Positions 1 through 9,541 of a DNA stretch of 64,000 nt are shown here, piece by piece (position 1 is the stretch's first letter; every line of letters begins with the position of its first letter). The position numbers were made by a program, and so were the translations under genes. Source of the stretch: CAYXVF01 sp964468125 (GTDB lineage Bacteria > Myxococcota > XYA12-FULL-58-9 > CAYXVF01); contig CAYXVF010000021.1 of assembly GCA_964468125.1 (NCBI GenBank), forward strand, positions 1 to 64,000, in the 5' to 3' direction. A model generated the notes under the pieces. It saw only the letters and a list, made by a program, of their open reading frames with translations, made no database searches and was not told the DNA's origin.

Positions 1-73
1 GAAATCTCAAGTTGTGTGTTCGTTCTCATCTTTGATTAGGCAGATATTACATGAGTTCCCCGACAAACCCTAG

Positions 74-1330
74 CTACTCGTTGGATTCGACGAGGACACG
101 ATGATGCGTCAGGATTCGAACGACCTCATCGTGAGGCAGCCGTGGGATTCGGTAGCGATCTGCGCCTACCATCGTCTCGGCGGCAACCATCGCGTTGACG
201 ACGGACTCTTCAGTGGCCTCGACCGTAGCCACAAACAGCGGAGTGATCTCCCAGTTGGGCAGAGTCATCGCTGGGTTGGGCTTCGGCAGTTCACCGAGGA
301 TGTTCGCCGTAGAAAACGCAATGAAGATGTCTCCGGAGCCGTCACTCGCGCTGCTGCCCAGCCGTCCGAGGCCGAGCGTCACCCGCTGCGCAACACGCTC
401 GAGCTGGTGGGGAAGCAAAGGTGCATCGGTGGCTACCACGACGATGATCGAGCCGAGCTCCGGCCGAGCAGGTCCCGGTTTTCCCGTTTCGCACGCGGGA
501 TCGCTGCGCCCTTCGGGAACCGCACCTTCGTAGCAAATGGTCGACCCTTCGATCGCCCGGCCCACCGGAATTCCCGCAATCCGGAGCCAATCGCGCCGCC
601 CATAGTTGCACTGGACGAGCACTCCCACGGTGTAGCTCTCTTCTCCGATCTTCACGCGGCGCGACGACGTTCCTATCCCGCCCTTGAACTCGTTGCAGAT
701 CATTCCCGTGCCACCGCCGACGTTTCCCTCTGCAACCGCACCGCTAGACGCAGCGTCGAGCGCGGCAAACGCATGGATCTTTTCAACGTGAAAGCCGTTG
801 ATGTCGTTCAAGCCGCCCCACGGTGGCCAGGGACCATCCCATGTCTCGGCGACCACCGGCAGTGACCATGTCTGAAGGTTGCCGGTCTTTGCGAGGCCCC
901 ACTCGATGACCGCGTCACGCACCACACCGACGCTGTGCGTGTTCGTGATCATGATGGGCCCGGAGAGCGTGCCGCTCTCTGTGACCCAGATTGTGCCTGT
1001 CATCTCGCCGTTGCCGTTCAGCACGTGAACACCGGCATGGACGGGCGCGGCCGGGTTATCACCGCGCGGAAAGATCGCCGTCACCCCGGTGCGGACCGGT
1101 CCCTTACCGATCCTCAACGGGCCTTCTCCCGAAATGACTGTCTCGTGGCCAACGGTGACTCCAGCGACGTCCGTAATCGCGTTGAGCGGGCCAGGCTCGC
1201 CGTCAAAGGGAATCCCGAGGTCGCGCGCCCGAGGCTGCTCGGCGACTGCTGCTTTGGTCTTCTGAGCCCGGCTCGCGGCACAGCTACAGACCGCGACCAT
1301 GAGAATCAAAGCCGTGTGTTTTGCGGGCAT
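74..1330 (-). CDS. P1-family (DmpA-like) aminopeptidase, probable lipoprotein
   Basis: The product (418 aa) resembles the DmpA/BapA family of Ntn-type L-aminopeptidases / D-esterases (peptidase S58), which process themselves by cutting before the catalytic serine. Family features visible are the GGGTGM and GGIGTSSR segments and the block GSIIVVVATDAPL, where Gly-Ser (Ser near residue 294) should be the cleavage site and nucleophile. The N-terminus MPAKHTALILMVAVCSCAAS looks like a signal peptide ending in a lipobox-like VCSC, so export and lipid attachment are likely. I chose the ATG at 1330 because it sits just before the hydrophobic stretch; a GTG five codons upstream is also possible. Family assignment is firm; the substrate is unknown. 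Confidence 0.88.
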   Translation of the reverse strand: MPAKHTALILMVAVCSCAASRAQKTKAAVAEQPRARDLGIPFDGEPGPLNAITDVAGVTVGHETVISGEGPLRIGKGPVRTGVTAIFPRGDNPAAPVHAGVHVLNGNGEMTGTIWVTESGTLSGPIMITNTHSVGVVRDAVIEWGLAKTGNLQTWSLPVVAETWDGPWPPWGGLNDINGFHVEKIHAFAALDAASSGAVAEGNVGGGTGMICNEFKGGIGTSSRRVKIGEESYTVGVLVQCNYGRRDWLRIAGIPVGRAIEGSTICYEGAVPEGRSDPACETGKPGPARPELGSIIVVVATDAPLLPHQLERVAQRVTLGLGRLGSSASDGSGDIFIAFSTANILGELPKPNPAMTLPNWEITPLFVATVEATEESVVNAMVAAETMVGADRYRIPRLPHDEVVRILTHHRVLVESNE

Positions 1331-1439
1331 GGCGCTTTGTCTCACGCAATTGAGAGGGCAGGCTAGCCCCTGTCGCGATTCGGGGGGGTGGCTTGGAACA
1401 CGCGAGGAGGCCCTCTACTCCGGCCGCCCCGGCAGGTAT

Positions 1440-1935
1440 ATGCTCGACCGATGCACGAACGAGGAGCGCCTCGAATCCCCACCGATCGACCCGCGCGAAG
1501 AGATGACCGTGCAGAAGGCTCTGATCTGTCCGACGCCGATCATGTCGGTGAAGAGCGAGGCGGAGAACATCCGACGCACCGTTGAAATCATGGAGCGGCG
1601 CAACATCTACGCGGTACTCGACTCCACCGATGAAGATCTCGCGGCCATCCGAATCCGTTTTGTCCGCTGAAGCAAGGCCAGCCCCAATCGCTTTCTTCCT
1701 GCCTTCGACTTCGGCGATGCGGATCCGGCGAGGGCCCTCCCGGCGGCAGACACGTGGCATCCGGCAACTACTTGGTGTCCGCCGGCCGACCCAACTTCGA
1801 GCCGCTCCTGGTCAAGTACCCCAAGCTGCGGGTCAACGTGATGCACTTCGGCTCACCCTTCGTCGATGAGATGATCGGCATCCTCCATGCGATCCCACAC
1901 ACCCTCGTGATCACAGTTTGTGTCGTTTTGGGGGG
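1440..1935 (+). pseudogene. Amidohydrolase (amidohydrolase_2) pseudogene remnant
   Basis: Two stretches read as pieces of one metal-dependent amidohydrolase but no intact frame joins them. The first, in the frame starting MLDRCTNEERLESP (1440), carries amidohydrolase-like text, meets an in-frame TGA at 1668-1670 where a tryptophan would be natural, and continues as SKASPNRFLPAFDFGDADPA. The second, in another frame from about 1754, reads GNYLVSAGRPNFEPLLVKYP followed by KLRVNVMHFGSPFVDEMIG, typical of the C-terminal half of the family. The roughly 80-100 residues expected between them are missing, as is the C-terminus. So the gene shows a nonsense change, a large deletion, a frame change and 3' loss. 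The next gene starts immediately after. Confidence 0.75.
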
Positions 1936-1970
1936 CGCGCACCGGGGGTGTGGGCTACACAGAAATTTAC

Positions 1971-2756
1971 ATGCAGTGGTTGGTACTTTTCGCCGGCGTC
2001 GCTGTCACTCCGGAGGCGCGTGTTGGCATGGGGATGGACTCCGGGGCGCTCGCTCTCGCCTCGCAGATCGAGAGCAGCTACGCCTGGTCGATCGGAGTCG
2101 AAGAGGAACGCTCGGTCAACGGCGGATGGCGTGGCCAGGTTCGAGTAGAGCCCCAGTGGCCCGTAGGCCGACACCGGCGTCATCTCGACCACATCGCCGC
2201 CGCCGCCCAGGACTACGAAGAGCTCTTCGATGCGATCGGAAACCACGCCCAGAGCGCCGTGCGCTTTCGCTGGCGCAACGTGGACATTAAGGTGTTCCGT
2301 TCCGAAGAGCGTCGCCACTCCGCCTACGCCTCTGACTGGCAAGTCGCTTACAACGTGGACGGGTTGCTCCTCGGGGGTGCCCGCGGCGTACGCGAAACAC
2401 TCTTTCACGAGCTCTTTCACCTCAACGACGAGCAAGACGGCTGGTCCGAAGATGCCCTCGGTGCGATCTACGAGGCTATCGTGGATCGATGTGGCGCGGA
2501 CACCCAATGCCTCCGCGTGTACGCACCCGGCACGACGATGGTGAACGGCGGCTACTACGCATTTCACTCGGGCGAAGGGGCCGAAGAATACGCCGCCGAG
2601 CTCGCTCTGCGCTGGTACCGAGAACACCGGCAGCTCACCCTCGAGGGCCGAAGCGTCTCAACACCCTTCAAGTGCCGCGCGCCAGAGAACGCGCGAGCCT
2701 GGAGGCTCCTGGTGGACCGTTTTTTCGGAGGGATCGACCTAATCCCAGGTTGCTAA
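1971..2756 (+). CDS. Putative zinc metallopeptidase with HELFH motif
   Basis: I do not recognise the family. The 261-residue product has one HExxH motif, HELFH at residues 146-150, in the context VRETLFHELFHLND, followed by acidic segments (EDALGAIYEAIVD, GAEEYAAELALRWY) that could supply a third zinc ligand. Four cysteines lie in the C-terminal half. The start MQWLVLFAGVAVTPEA is only weakly signal-like; an upstream GTG at 1920 in the same frame would add 17 residues that overlap the amidohydrolase remnant. The gene ends three bases before the stop of the convergent barrel gene. Peptidase activity is inferred from the motif only. Confidence 0.6.
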   Translation: MQWLVLFAGVAVTPEARVGMGMDSGALALASQIESSYAWSIGVEEERSVNGGWRGQVRVEPQWPVGRHRRHLDHIAAAAQDYEELFDAIGNHAQSAVRFRWRNVDIKVFRSEERRHSAYASDWQVAYNVDGLLLGGARGVRETLFHELFHLNDEQDGWSEDALGAIYEAIVDRCGADTQCLRVYAPGTTMVNGGYYAFHSGEGAEEYAAELALRWYREHRQLTLEGRSVSTPFKCRAPENARAWRLLVDRFFGGIDLIPGC

Positions 2757-2759
2757 GCG

Positions 2760-3368
2760 TCAGCGGTAGCTGATGGAAACACTCAACGTCCCGGCAATGG
2801 GCGTCCAGCGGGTGGCGCTCGTATCAAACTGAGCGACAAAGGCACGAACGGCGAACCCCGCCCAAAGCCGTTCGTTCAAGCGCCAGTCACGCCCGCCTTT
2901 GAGTGCCAGACCGCCGCCGAACCCAGAGTCGTCGAGAGGGGCGCTGAGCGAGCCATCGGTGTCGGCACGCGCGACCGCATCGAGCGAGGCGTTGGCGCGG
3001 CTCTGCGCCCGCTGTCTAGCAAAGTAGAGTCCCCCGCCCCAGAACCAGCCGCTCGAGCTCACGACCTGGCCCGTGACGCCGGCGCCGAAGAGCGCGAGGT
3101 CAACGTCACTGCTCTCGAAGTCGCCGGTCCGACGGGTGGGGTTGAAAGCCAAGTCACCGAAGAGCGCCGCCGCGGCGAAGACCCCCTCGAGCACCTCGTA
3201 GCCGAGGGCGAGCTCCCCGCTTCCCGCCGGGCCCGTAACCCGGGTGTCGAGACCGGTGCTCGAAGTCTGCGCGACGCCACCGCCGAGATCGAGTCGAGCG
3301 AAGATGCCCGCGTGGGCCGTCGCAGGGAGCACAGTTGCACCGAGGAGAAGAAGCAGACGCACGGCCAT
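2760..3368 (-). CDS. Small outer-membrane beta-barrel-like protein
   Basis: The product (202 aa) begins with a clear signal peptide, MAVRLLLLLGATVLPATAHA, followed by alternating polar/hydrophobic, glycine-rich strands such as GSGELALGYEV and GWFWGGGLYFARQ, and ends with an aromatic strand, TLSVSISYR. This is the pattern of small outer-membrane beta-barrels, but no specific family is recognisable. It is divergent from the 5-oxoprolinase-like gene (47 bp between starts) and convergent with the HELFH gene. Function unknown. Confidence 0.65.
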   Translation of the reverse strand: MAVRLLLLLGATVLPATAHAGIFARLDLGGGVAQTSSTGLDTRVTGPAGSGELALGYEVLEGVFAAAALFGDLAFNPTRRTGDFESSDVDLALFGAGVTGQVVSSSGWFWGGGLYFARQRAQSRANASLDAVARADTDGSLSAPLDDSGFGGGLALKGGRDWRLNERLWAGFAVRAFVAQFDTSATRWTPIAGTLSVSISYR

Positions 3369-3415
3369 AGTCTAGTACCTCGCAAAGCCTGTCGAAACAC
3401 GATATCCGGCTCATC

Positions 3416-6400
3416 ATGGGAGTGGCGTCGATCGACACCGGAGGCACTTTCACGGACCTGGTCTATATGCATGGCGACGGCCGCGTCGAGCGCCTCAAGG
3501 TCCCCTCCGACCCCGATATGCCCCAGCGGGCTGTTCTGACGGCCCTCGAGCAGCTGAGCCGCGAAGCTCCGTACGCCGTCGTCGACGAGGTACGGCACGG
3601 CAGCACGGTGGCCACCAACGCCCTGCTCGAGCGCCGCGGAGCCCGCACCGCCTTCGTGACGACCGAAGGGTTCGAGGACCTTCTGCATCTGCGTCGTCAG
3701 AACCGCCCCGTCCTCTACGCGCTTCACCCGTCGCTCCCACCGCCCCTCGCCGCGCGATCGATCGGCGTTCCCGAGCGTCTCGACGCCCACGGGGGAGTGC
3801 TCATTGCGTTCGACTCGCCCGGGCAGTGGATCGATCGCCACCGAGAGACCCTAGAGGGTTGCGAGAGCATCGCAGTGTGCCTGCTGCACGCCTACGCGAA
3901 TCCGGCCCACGAGCGCGCGCTCGCCCGGGCCCTCCGTGAGCGCTTCCCTGCGACGCCGGTGACCATCTCGAGCGAGCTCATTCCCCTGCACCGTGAGTAC
4001 GAACGCGCCTCGACAGTTACCGTCAATGCCTACGTCGCGCCGGTGATGTCCCGCTACCTCGGCTCCCTCGCCGACGCGCTGGGGGAGACCTCGCTCGCGA
4101 TCATGGGCTCCTCCGGCGGCCTCATCCCCGTCGCCCGCGCGACGGAGGAGCCGGTGCACACAGTCCTTTCCGGTCCAGCGGGAGGAGTGCGTGGCGCGCT
4201 CGCCGCCGGCCTTCGCGCGGACCGGACGCGACTACTGACCCTCGACATGGGCGGGACCTCCACGGATGTTTCCCTCGTCACCGGACAGCTCGTGCCCGAC
4301 GAGAGTAGCGCGATCGACGAGCACCCACTGCGCGTGCCGATCCTGCCGATCGAAACCGTCGGAGCGGGCGGCGGGTCGATCGCGTTTGTGGACGAGGGCG
4401 GCGCCCTCCGGGTGGGACCTCGCTCCGCCGGAGCCCTGCCGGGCCCGGCGTGCTACGGACGAGGCGGACAGGAGCCGACCGTCACCGACGCCAACGTGGT
4501 CCTCGGCCGCATTCGTGCGCTCCTCGGCGGCGAGACGGAGCTCGACGTAGACGCGGCACATGCCGCGGTGAGCCGCATCGCACGGGAGCTCGGCGCCTCG
4601 ACCGAGGACACGGCCCACGCGATCGTGGCCATTGCCGAGGCCAACATGGCGCGCGCCTGTAAGCGCGTCAGCATGGCGCGCGGGCTCGATCCCCGCGCAT
4701 TGACCCTCGTAGCCTTCGGTGGCGCGGGCGGTCTTCACGCCTGCGAGCTCGCCGACGCGCTCGGCTGCCGAGATGTGCTCTTTCCTCGCGAGCCTGGCGT
4801 CCTCTCCGCCGAGGGGATCGGCAGCGCACCGCGGGAGGCGTCCGTGAGTCGGAGCGTGCTGCGTCCACTCGAGCAGCTATCCTGCGCCACACTCGAGCAG
4901 GCCGCGCGCGATGCGCGCACGCGCCTCGGAGCCGACGCGGCCCCGGTCCGGCTCTTCGTCGATCTGCGCTACCGCGGCCAAAGCTACACCTTGCCCGTGG
5001 AGACCACGCCGGAGGCCCTAGACGGAGATTTTCACGGCAAGCTTGCGGAGGCGTTTCGGACCCTGCACGAGCAACGCTACGGCTATCGCCTCGAAGAGGC
5101 ACGACTCATCGAGGTCAGCGCCGTCCGGGCGTTCGCGGACCGCCACGACGAAGCGGTCGCGAACGAAACGGCCTCACCCACCGGTCGTGAAGAGCGGGGA
5201 CCGTGCACCGTGGCCACCTACGGCGCAACGCTCTGGGTCCCGGAGGGATGGTGCGCCCGTGAGCTCGAAAGCGGCGACTGGCGGGTGGAACGGCGAGACC
5301 GTGCGCGCACCTTCTCCGAAGCGACGAGCGATGCGGAGCCCCTCGCTCTCGAAATCCACCGCCAGCGCCTAGCGGCGATCGCTGAAGAGATGGGCAGCGC
5401 CCTGATGCGCTCCGCCTTCTCCGCCAACATCAAGGAGCGCCGGGACTTCAGTTGCGCGGTCTTCGATGAAAACGGCGAAATGCTCGCCCAAGCGGCTCAC
5501 ATTCCCGTGCATCTCGGATCGCAGCCATTGAGCGTCAAGGCGGCGATCGAGCGCGTGCTCATGGAGCCAGGCCAGAGCGTCGTGCTGAACGCGCCGCACG
5601 CGGGCGGTACGCACCTTCCGGACGTGACGCTCGTGACACCCGTGTTCATCGGCGACGGCGACGCGCCCGCCTTCTACGTGTCGAACCGGGCTCATCACGC
5701 GGACGTCGGTGGGGTGAGCCCCGGGAGCATGCCTGCCCCCAAGCGCTCCGATGGAAGCGTGCGCCCCCTCACCCTCGAAGACGAGGGGTTTGTGATCGAG
5801 CCCCAGCCGCTGACCGAGGCGCTCCGGCGGGCTTTTGCGGACGCGTCGCGAACCCCGGAGGAACGCTACGGCGATCTGCGCGCCCAGGAAGCGGCGGACC
5901 ACGTTGGGGCGAAGCGCATTCGTGAGCTCGCGAGCGAAGTGCCTAACGTGCGCAGTTTGAACCGCTCGGTCCTGGACTACGGCGAACGGCGCATGCGAGC
6001 GATCCTCCGAGACTTGCCCGATGGCACCTATCGTTTCGAGGACGTGCTCGAAGACGACGGTTTGAGCGCGGCGCCGATCACCCTCCGACTGACGCTCACC
6101 GTCCGTGGCGACGAGGCAACCTTCGACTTTCGAGGATCCGACGACCAAACGAACGGTGCGATGAACGCGGTGCGTGCGATCGTCGAGTCTGCGGTGTTCT
6201 ACGCCCTGCGCTGCCTCGGCGACGGTACCCTCCCGAGCAACGGGGGCCTCATGCGTCCGATCGAGGTTCTGACCCGTGAGGGATCGATCGTCGATGCTCG
6301 ACCGCCCGCAGCGGTCTCCGCCGGCAACGTCGAAACCTCCCAGCGATTGGTCGACGTGGTCTTTGGCGCCCTCGCCCAAGCCGCTCCGGACCGGATCCCC

Positions 6401-6904
6401 GCTGCCTCCGGCGGCACGATGAACAATGTGCTCTTCGGCGGAGAGAACGAAGACGGCACGCCCTTCGTCCACTACGAAACCCTCGCCAGCGGGTCCGGCG
6501 GCGGCCCTTCGGGCGAAGGTGCATCCGCCATCCAATGTCACATGACGAACACCCTGAATACGCCGATAGAGGACCTTGAGCAGGTCTACCCGGTGCGAAT
6601 CATGCGCTACGCGGTCCGCAAGCGCGAAAGCGACGCCAATGACCCGCACCGCGGCGGCGCAGGCGTCGAGCGTCACTACCGCTTCCTCGCGCCGGCGGAG
6701 GTCACGCTCATAACCGAGCGCCGAAAACGCGGCCCCTACGGCCTCGGTGGGGGCACGGACGGGCCTTGCGGCGTCAACCGCGTCATTCGTGCGAACGGCA
6801 CGGAAGAGCGCCTCGGGAGCAAGGACTCGCTCCGCGTCGAAGCCGGGGACACGGTGATCGTCGAGACCCCAGGCGGCGGTTCCTGGCGAAGCAGCGCCGA
6901 TTGA
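3416..6904 (+). CDS. 5-oxoprolinase / N-methylhydantoinase A-B fusion
   Basis: This 1162-residue protein joins the two halves of the ATP-dependent hydantoinase/5-oxoprolinase family. The HyuA part (about 1-640) opens with the phosphate-binding segment DTGGTFTD and carries LDMGGTSTDVSLV and GAGGGSIAFVDEGG. The HyuB part (about 645-1160) starts at LEIHRQRLAAIAEEMGSALM and carries GGTHLPDVTLVTPVF, NRAHHADVGGVSPGSMP and SGSGGGPSGEGASA. The family hydrolyses 5-oxoproline or hydantoin rings at the cost of ATP; which ring this one opens cannot be told from sequence. The length fits bacterial fused forms. The gene stands alone between divergent and convergent neighbours, so it is probably a single transcription unit. 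Confidence 0.93.
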   Translation: MGVASIDTGGTFTDLVYMHGDGRVERLKVPSDPDMPQRAVLTALEQLSREAPYAVVDEVRHGSTVATNALLERRGARTAFVTTEGFEDLLHLRRQNRPVLYALHPSLPPPLAARSIGVPERLDAHGGVLIAFDSPGQWIDRHRETLEGCESIAVCLLHAYANPAHERALARALRERFPATPVTISSELIPLHREYERASTVTVNAYVAPVMSRYLGSLADALGETSLAIMGSSGGLIPVARATEEPVHTVLSGPAGGVRGALAAGLRADRTRLLTLDMGGTSTDVSLVTGQLVPDESSAIDEHPLRVPILPIETVGAGGGSIAFVDEGGALRVGPRSAGALPGPACYGRGGQEPTVTDANVVLGRIRALLGGETELDVDAAHAAVSRIARELGASTEDTAHAIVAIAEANMARACKRVSMARGLDPRALTLVAFGGAGGLHACELADALGCRDVLFPREPGVLSAEGIGSAPREASVSRSVLRPLEQLSCATLEQAARDARTRLGADAAPVRLFVDLRYRGQSYTLPVETTPEALDGDFHGKLAEAFRTLHEQRYGYRLEEARLIEVSAVRAFADRHDEAVANETASPTGREERGPCTVATYGATLWVPEGWCARELESGDWRVERRDRARTFSEATSDAEPLALEIHRQRLAAIAEEMGSALMRSAFSANIKERRDFSCAVFDENGEMLAQAAHIPVHLGSQPLSVKAAIERVLMEPGQSVVLNAPHAGGTHLPDVTLVTPVFIGDGDAPAFYVSNRAHHADVGGVSPGSMPAPKRSDGSVRPLTLEDEGFVIEPQPLTEALRRAFADASRTPEERYGDLRAQEAADHVGAKRIRELASEVPNVRSLNRSVLDYGERRMRAILRDLPDGTYRFEDVLEDDGLSAAPITLRLTLTVRGDEATFDFRGSDDQTNGAMNAVRAIVESAVFYALRCLGDGTLPSNGGLMRPIEVLTREGSIVDARPPAAVSAGNVETSQRLVDVVFGALAQAAPDRIPAASGGTMNNVLFGGENEDGTPFVHYETLASGSGGGPSGEGASAIQCHMTNTLNTPIEDLEQVYPVRIMRYAVRKRESDANDPHRGGAGVERHYRFLAPAEVTLITERRKRGPYGLGGGTDGPCGVNRVIRANGTEERLGSKDSLRVEAGDTVIVETPGGGSWRSSAD

Positions 6905-6937
6905 GTCTCGGTCGACGAATCCGATCCGACCGCCACT

Positions 6938-9112
6938 TCAAAGCAGCGCGTCGAAGCGCCAGACGAGCTTGGCGATGACACTTCTCGCCTGCCCGGGGGC
7001 GAAGACGCCGGTGCGGTCCTCACCGTAGCGGTCTCGATACACCACAAAGAGATCGCTGCCCGGTCGGAATCGCCAACGGAATCGGGACAAGACGGAAACC
7101 TGCTCGGTCGTGGTATTCCATTGGCCGGTGACGTCGACGAGCACCGTGGTGTTGGGGGTGAAACTCACGGTCGAATTTACCGCGGTGCTCACGAACGGTT
7201 CCGCGGCGGGCAAGTCGAGCCACGCAGCGAACACCCCGGCGGACAACCGAACCCACGGTCCAAACGCCACTCCCGCGCTGCCGTCGGCGGTGAAACGTTC
7301 CCCGCCGAAATAGCCATCGTTGTACGAAGCGGAGACGCTGCCGAATGGGTTGTTCTGCGATGAAACCTCAGCACCGAGACCGATTTCATTGCTGCGGTAG
7401 GTGTCCGCTTCGATCCGTACGTCTGGATTGGCCGGCAAGGCGAACGCATCGTCTACGACGTCTTCTTCCACGAGCGCATAGGTGCTGACCGCCACACCAT
7501 TGCGCCAGCGCAGGCCTCCCTCCCCGCCCGCATTACGAAGCACGGTGCGCTCAAAGTCATCGTCGGTGGTGATCCCCCCAAACGGACGCACCTCCCATTC
7601 TCGCAGACCTCCGAGCCGTTCCTTCCGCGTGGCCTGGCGCACGTAGGGCACCGAGAGCTCGGTGACGCTCACCCCGGTGCGCCGAACGAAACCCGTCCGA
7701 GGAGTGTAATCTGGCCCAACCCAAGTCGAGGAGACCTGCGGTCGCCAATGCTCACCCCGCCACGCGACCGAAAGGTTGCCGGCGGACGTCTCCCGGCTCG
7801 CGACGCCGTCATCGCCGATCAGTGTCGCGACAAAAGAGGAGAGCTGAAGGCGCTCATCAAAGCCTCGATAGGTCGCGTCGAGCCCGATTCCCGTTTCACT
7901 CTCCTCGGCCTCGAAATCGTAGAACGAGGTCAGGAGCGCGCCCACGTAGCTGGTCTCGCCGAAGTTGTAGCGCAGGCGCCCCACGCCCCAGTTGGTGGTG
8001 CTGTCTCCCGTAACCACATCCAAGACGCCGAAACGCAAGCGTCCACTGCGCCCGTAGCTCTTGGCCCCGAAGTAGAGCGGCACCTCCAACGCGTTCTCGT
8101 CGAGGCCGATGCGCCGGGAAAAAAACTGCTGCGCGCCGCCCTCGTCGCCGAACTCAAAAACGTCGAGCCCGGTGAGGAAGAATGGTCGCTTCTCGGGAAA
8201 AAAGAGCGGAAATCGATCGAGGTTGACCTGTTGGTCGTCGAGGTCGACCTGTGCAAAATCGGTGAGAACCGTCGCCTCCAGCCAGGAGTCCTCCCCCAGC
8301 CGCATTCGAACGTCACCTCCGCCACTCACCGTCCAAGGGGTATCCGCTGGAAAGCGGGACCGGTCGTCCCGACGATACCCGGCAGTGGCAAAGGGGATGA
8401 GCGTCAACGGACGACCGCCGACCACGCCCTCCACCCCACGAACCACGCCATAACGTTCAGCGTAGGTGGGTCCGAGCTCGGGAGGCAAAAAGGACCAATC
8501 GTAGGTCGCCACTCGCAGGTTGTGGTCTCGGCTCAGATTCAATCCCAAGACGCGCTCGCCTTCCCGATCGGGCAGACCAAGGGCGAGGACGGGAATGCGA
8601 AACTCCGCGAACCAGGCGGTCTCCGTCACCCGGACTTCCACGTCCCAGACTACGTCGAACTCGACGCGAAAGTCTCCTCGGTCGACGGAGACGTAGTCCA
8701 TGCGGGCGCCTGCGGCGTTCACGACAAAGCCGATCGTCGCGCGCTTGTCGCGCCGCACGTCGAACTTCAGACTGATCGTGTCGTCCGAAAAGATCCGAAA
8801 ATTGTCGCGGCGACGCTCGAAGGCGCGCGGCACCTCGCCCGATTCGAGCCCCATCTCGACGCCAACGTAGAGGGCCTTTTCATCGAACAGGACGCGGAAC
8901 TCGGTCTCTACGGGCGGCCCCCCTTCGCGCACCGGCGTACGCTCCACGAAACCTCTACCAGGCGTCGCGCGCAGCCACGCAGGCTCATCGAGCACTCCGT
9001 CTATCACGATGGGCGGGTCCCCACGGGGGCTCGCCGTCAGCTCCGGGACAGAACTCGCCGCAAACAGGGCATGTGCGAGCCCGACTGTGACGATCGAAAA
9101 TGCAACGAGCAC
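6938..9112 (-). CDS. DUF5916 protein with N-terminal CBM9-like domain
   Basis: The 724-residue product has a signal-like N-terminus, then a carbohydrate-binding family 9-like domain (about 30-220; IVIDGVLDEPAWLRA, LYVGVEMGL, FRIFSDDTISLKFDVRRDKR), then a DUF5916 region recognisable by LTDFAQVDLDDQQVNLDRFP and FFPEKRPFFLTGLDVFEFG. The C-terminal half alternates strands like an outer-membrane barrel and ends in VIAKLVWRFDALL. Such proteins are predicted surface or outer-membrane proteins in Myxococcota and Bacteroidota; substrate unknown. It lies nine bases after the Nudix gene and is likely the last gene of the yfgM-like operon. Confidence 0.88.
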   Translation of the reverse strand: MLVAFSIVTVGLAHALFAASSVPELTASPRGDPPIVIDGVLDEPAWLRATPGRGFVERTPVREGGPPVETEFRVLFDEKALYVGVEMGLESGEVPRAFERRRDNFRIFSDDTISLKFDVRRDKRATIGFVVNAAGARMDYVSVDRGDFRVEFDVVWDVEVRVTETAWFAEFRIPVLALGLPDREGERVLGLNLSRDHNLRVATYDWSFLPPELGPTYAERYGVVRGVEGVVGGRPLTLIPFATAGYRRDDRSRFPADTPWTVSGGGDVRMRLGEDSWLEATVLTDFAQVDLDDQQVNLDRFPLFFPEKRPFFLTGLDVFEFGDEGGAQQFFSRRIGLDENALEVPLYFGAKSYGRSGRLRFGVLDVVTGDSTTNWGVGRLRYNFGETSYVGALLTSFYDFEAEESETGIGLDATYRGFDERLQLSSFVATLIGDDGVASRETSAGNLSVAWRGEHWRPQVSSTWVGPDYTPRTGFVRRTGVSVTELSVPYVRQATRKERLGGLREWEVRPFGGITTDDDFERTVLRNAGGEGGLRWRNGVAVSTYALVEEDVVDDAFALPANPDVRIEADTYRSNEIGLGAEVSSQNNPFGSVSASYNDGYFGGERFTADGSAGVAFGPWVRLSAGVFAAWLDLPAAEPFVSTAVNSTVSFTPNTTVLVDVTGQWNTTTEQVSVLSRFRWRFRPGSDLFVVYRDRYGEDRTGVFAPGQARSVIAKLVWRFDALL

Positions 9113-9121
9113 GACGGGAAA

Positions 9122-9541
9122 TCAGTGATGTTTGAACAGGAGCGCGTCCATCGATTCTTGATCGGCAGGGGTGAAATCGTAGCCGTCGAGCTCCTCGAGG
9201 CTGGCCCAGGCCATGGTGTGGACTGTCAGTGGGCGAGGCTCCAGGTCGCCGGGATCGCAGCGATAGAGAATCAGCTCCACGATGTAATCGTCGTATTCGC
9301 GCGTGGTGACAGAAAGCCGCTCGCCCGCTGACGCGACGATTCCGAGCCGCTCGTGCAGCTCGCGGACCAGAGCGATTTCGTCGCTCTCCCCCGTCTCCAC
9401 TCGGCCACCCGGGAATTCCCAAAGCAATGGCAGCACCGCGTGCTCGCTGCGCTGGGTGATCAGGTAGCGACCGTCTCGCTCGATCGCAGCGCTCACCACG
9501 CGAATCGTGGGCTTGGGCACTCTTTCTACTTCGTCGTTCAC
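9122..9541 (-). CDS. Nudix hydrolase (MutT-like)
   Basis: A 139-residue single-domain Nudix protein. The box runs from Gly46 to Ile68 (GRVETGESDEIALVRELHER then LGI) and fits GX5EX7REUXEEXGU except that the second residue of the EE pair is Arg65. In E. coli MutT the equivalent glutamate is a metal ligand, so metal use or substrate may differ. The LITQR segment before the box and WEFPGGRVE are typical of MutT/NudG-type nucleotide-cleaning enzymes, but I cannot assign a substrate. The start overlaps the end of the bamB-like gene by four bases (ATGA), indicating translational coupling. Confidence 0.88.
   Translation of the reverse strand: MNDEVERVPKPTIRVVSAAIERDGRYLITQRSEHAVLPLLWEFPGGRVETGESDEIALVRELHERLGIVASAGERLSVTTREYDDYIVELILYRCDPGDLEPRPLTVHTMAWASLEELDGYDFTPADQESMDALLFKHH

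Noticed and set aside
5369..6676. 435-aa minus ORF inside the 5-oxoprolinase-like gene
   Set aside because: It is antisense to a gene with strong family motifs; long antisense frames are expected in GC-rich coding DNA, and its text resembles no protein.
7748..9331. 527-aa plus ORF opposite the DUF5916 and Nudix genes
   Set aside because: Antisense shadow crossing two well-supported genes; composition rich in His/Arg/Asp as expected from complement of coding DNA.
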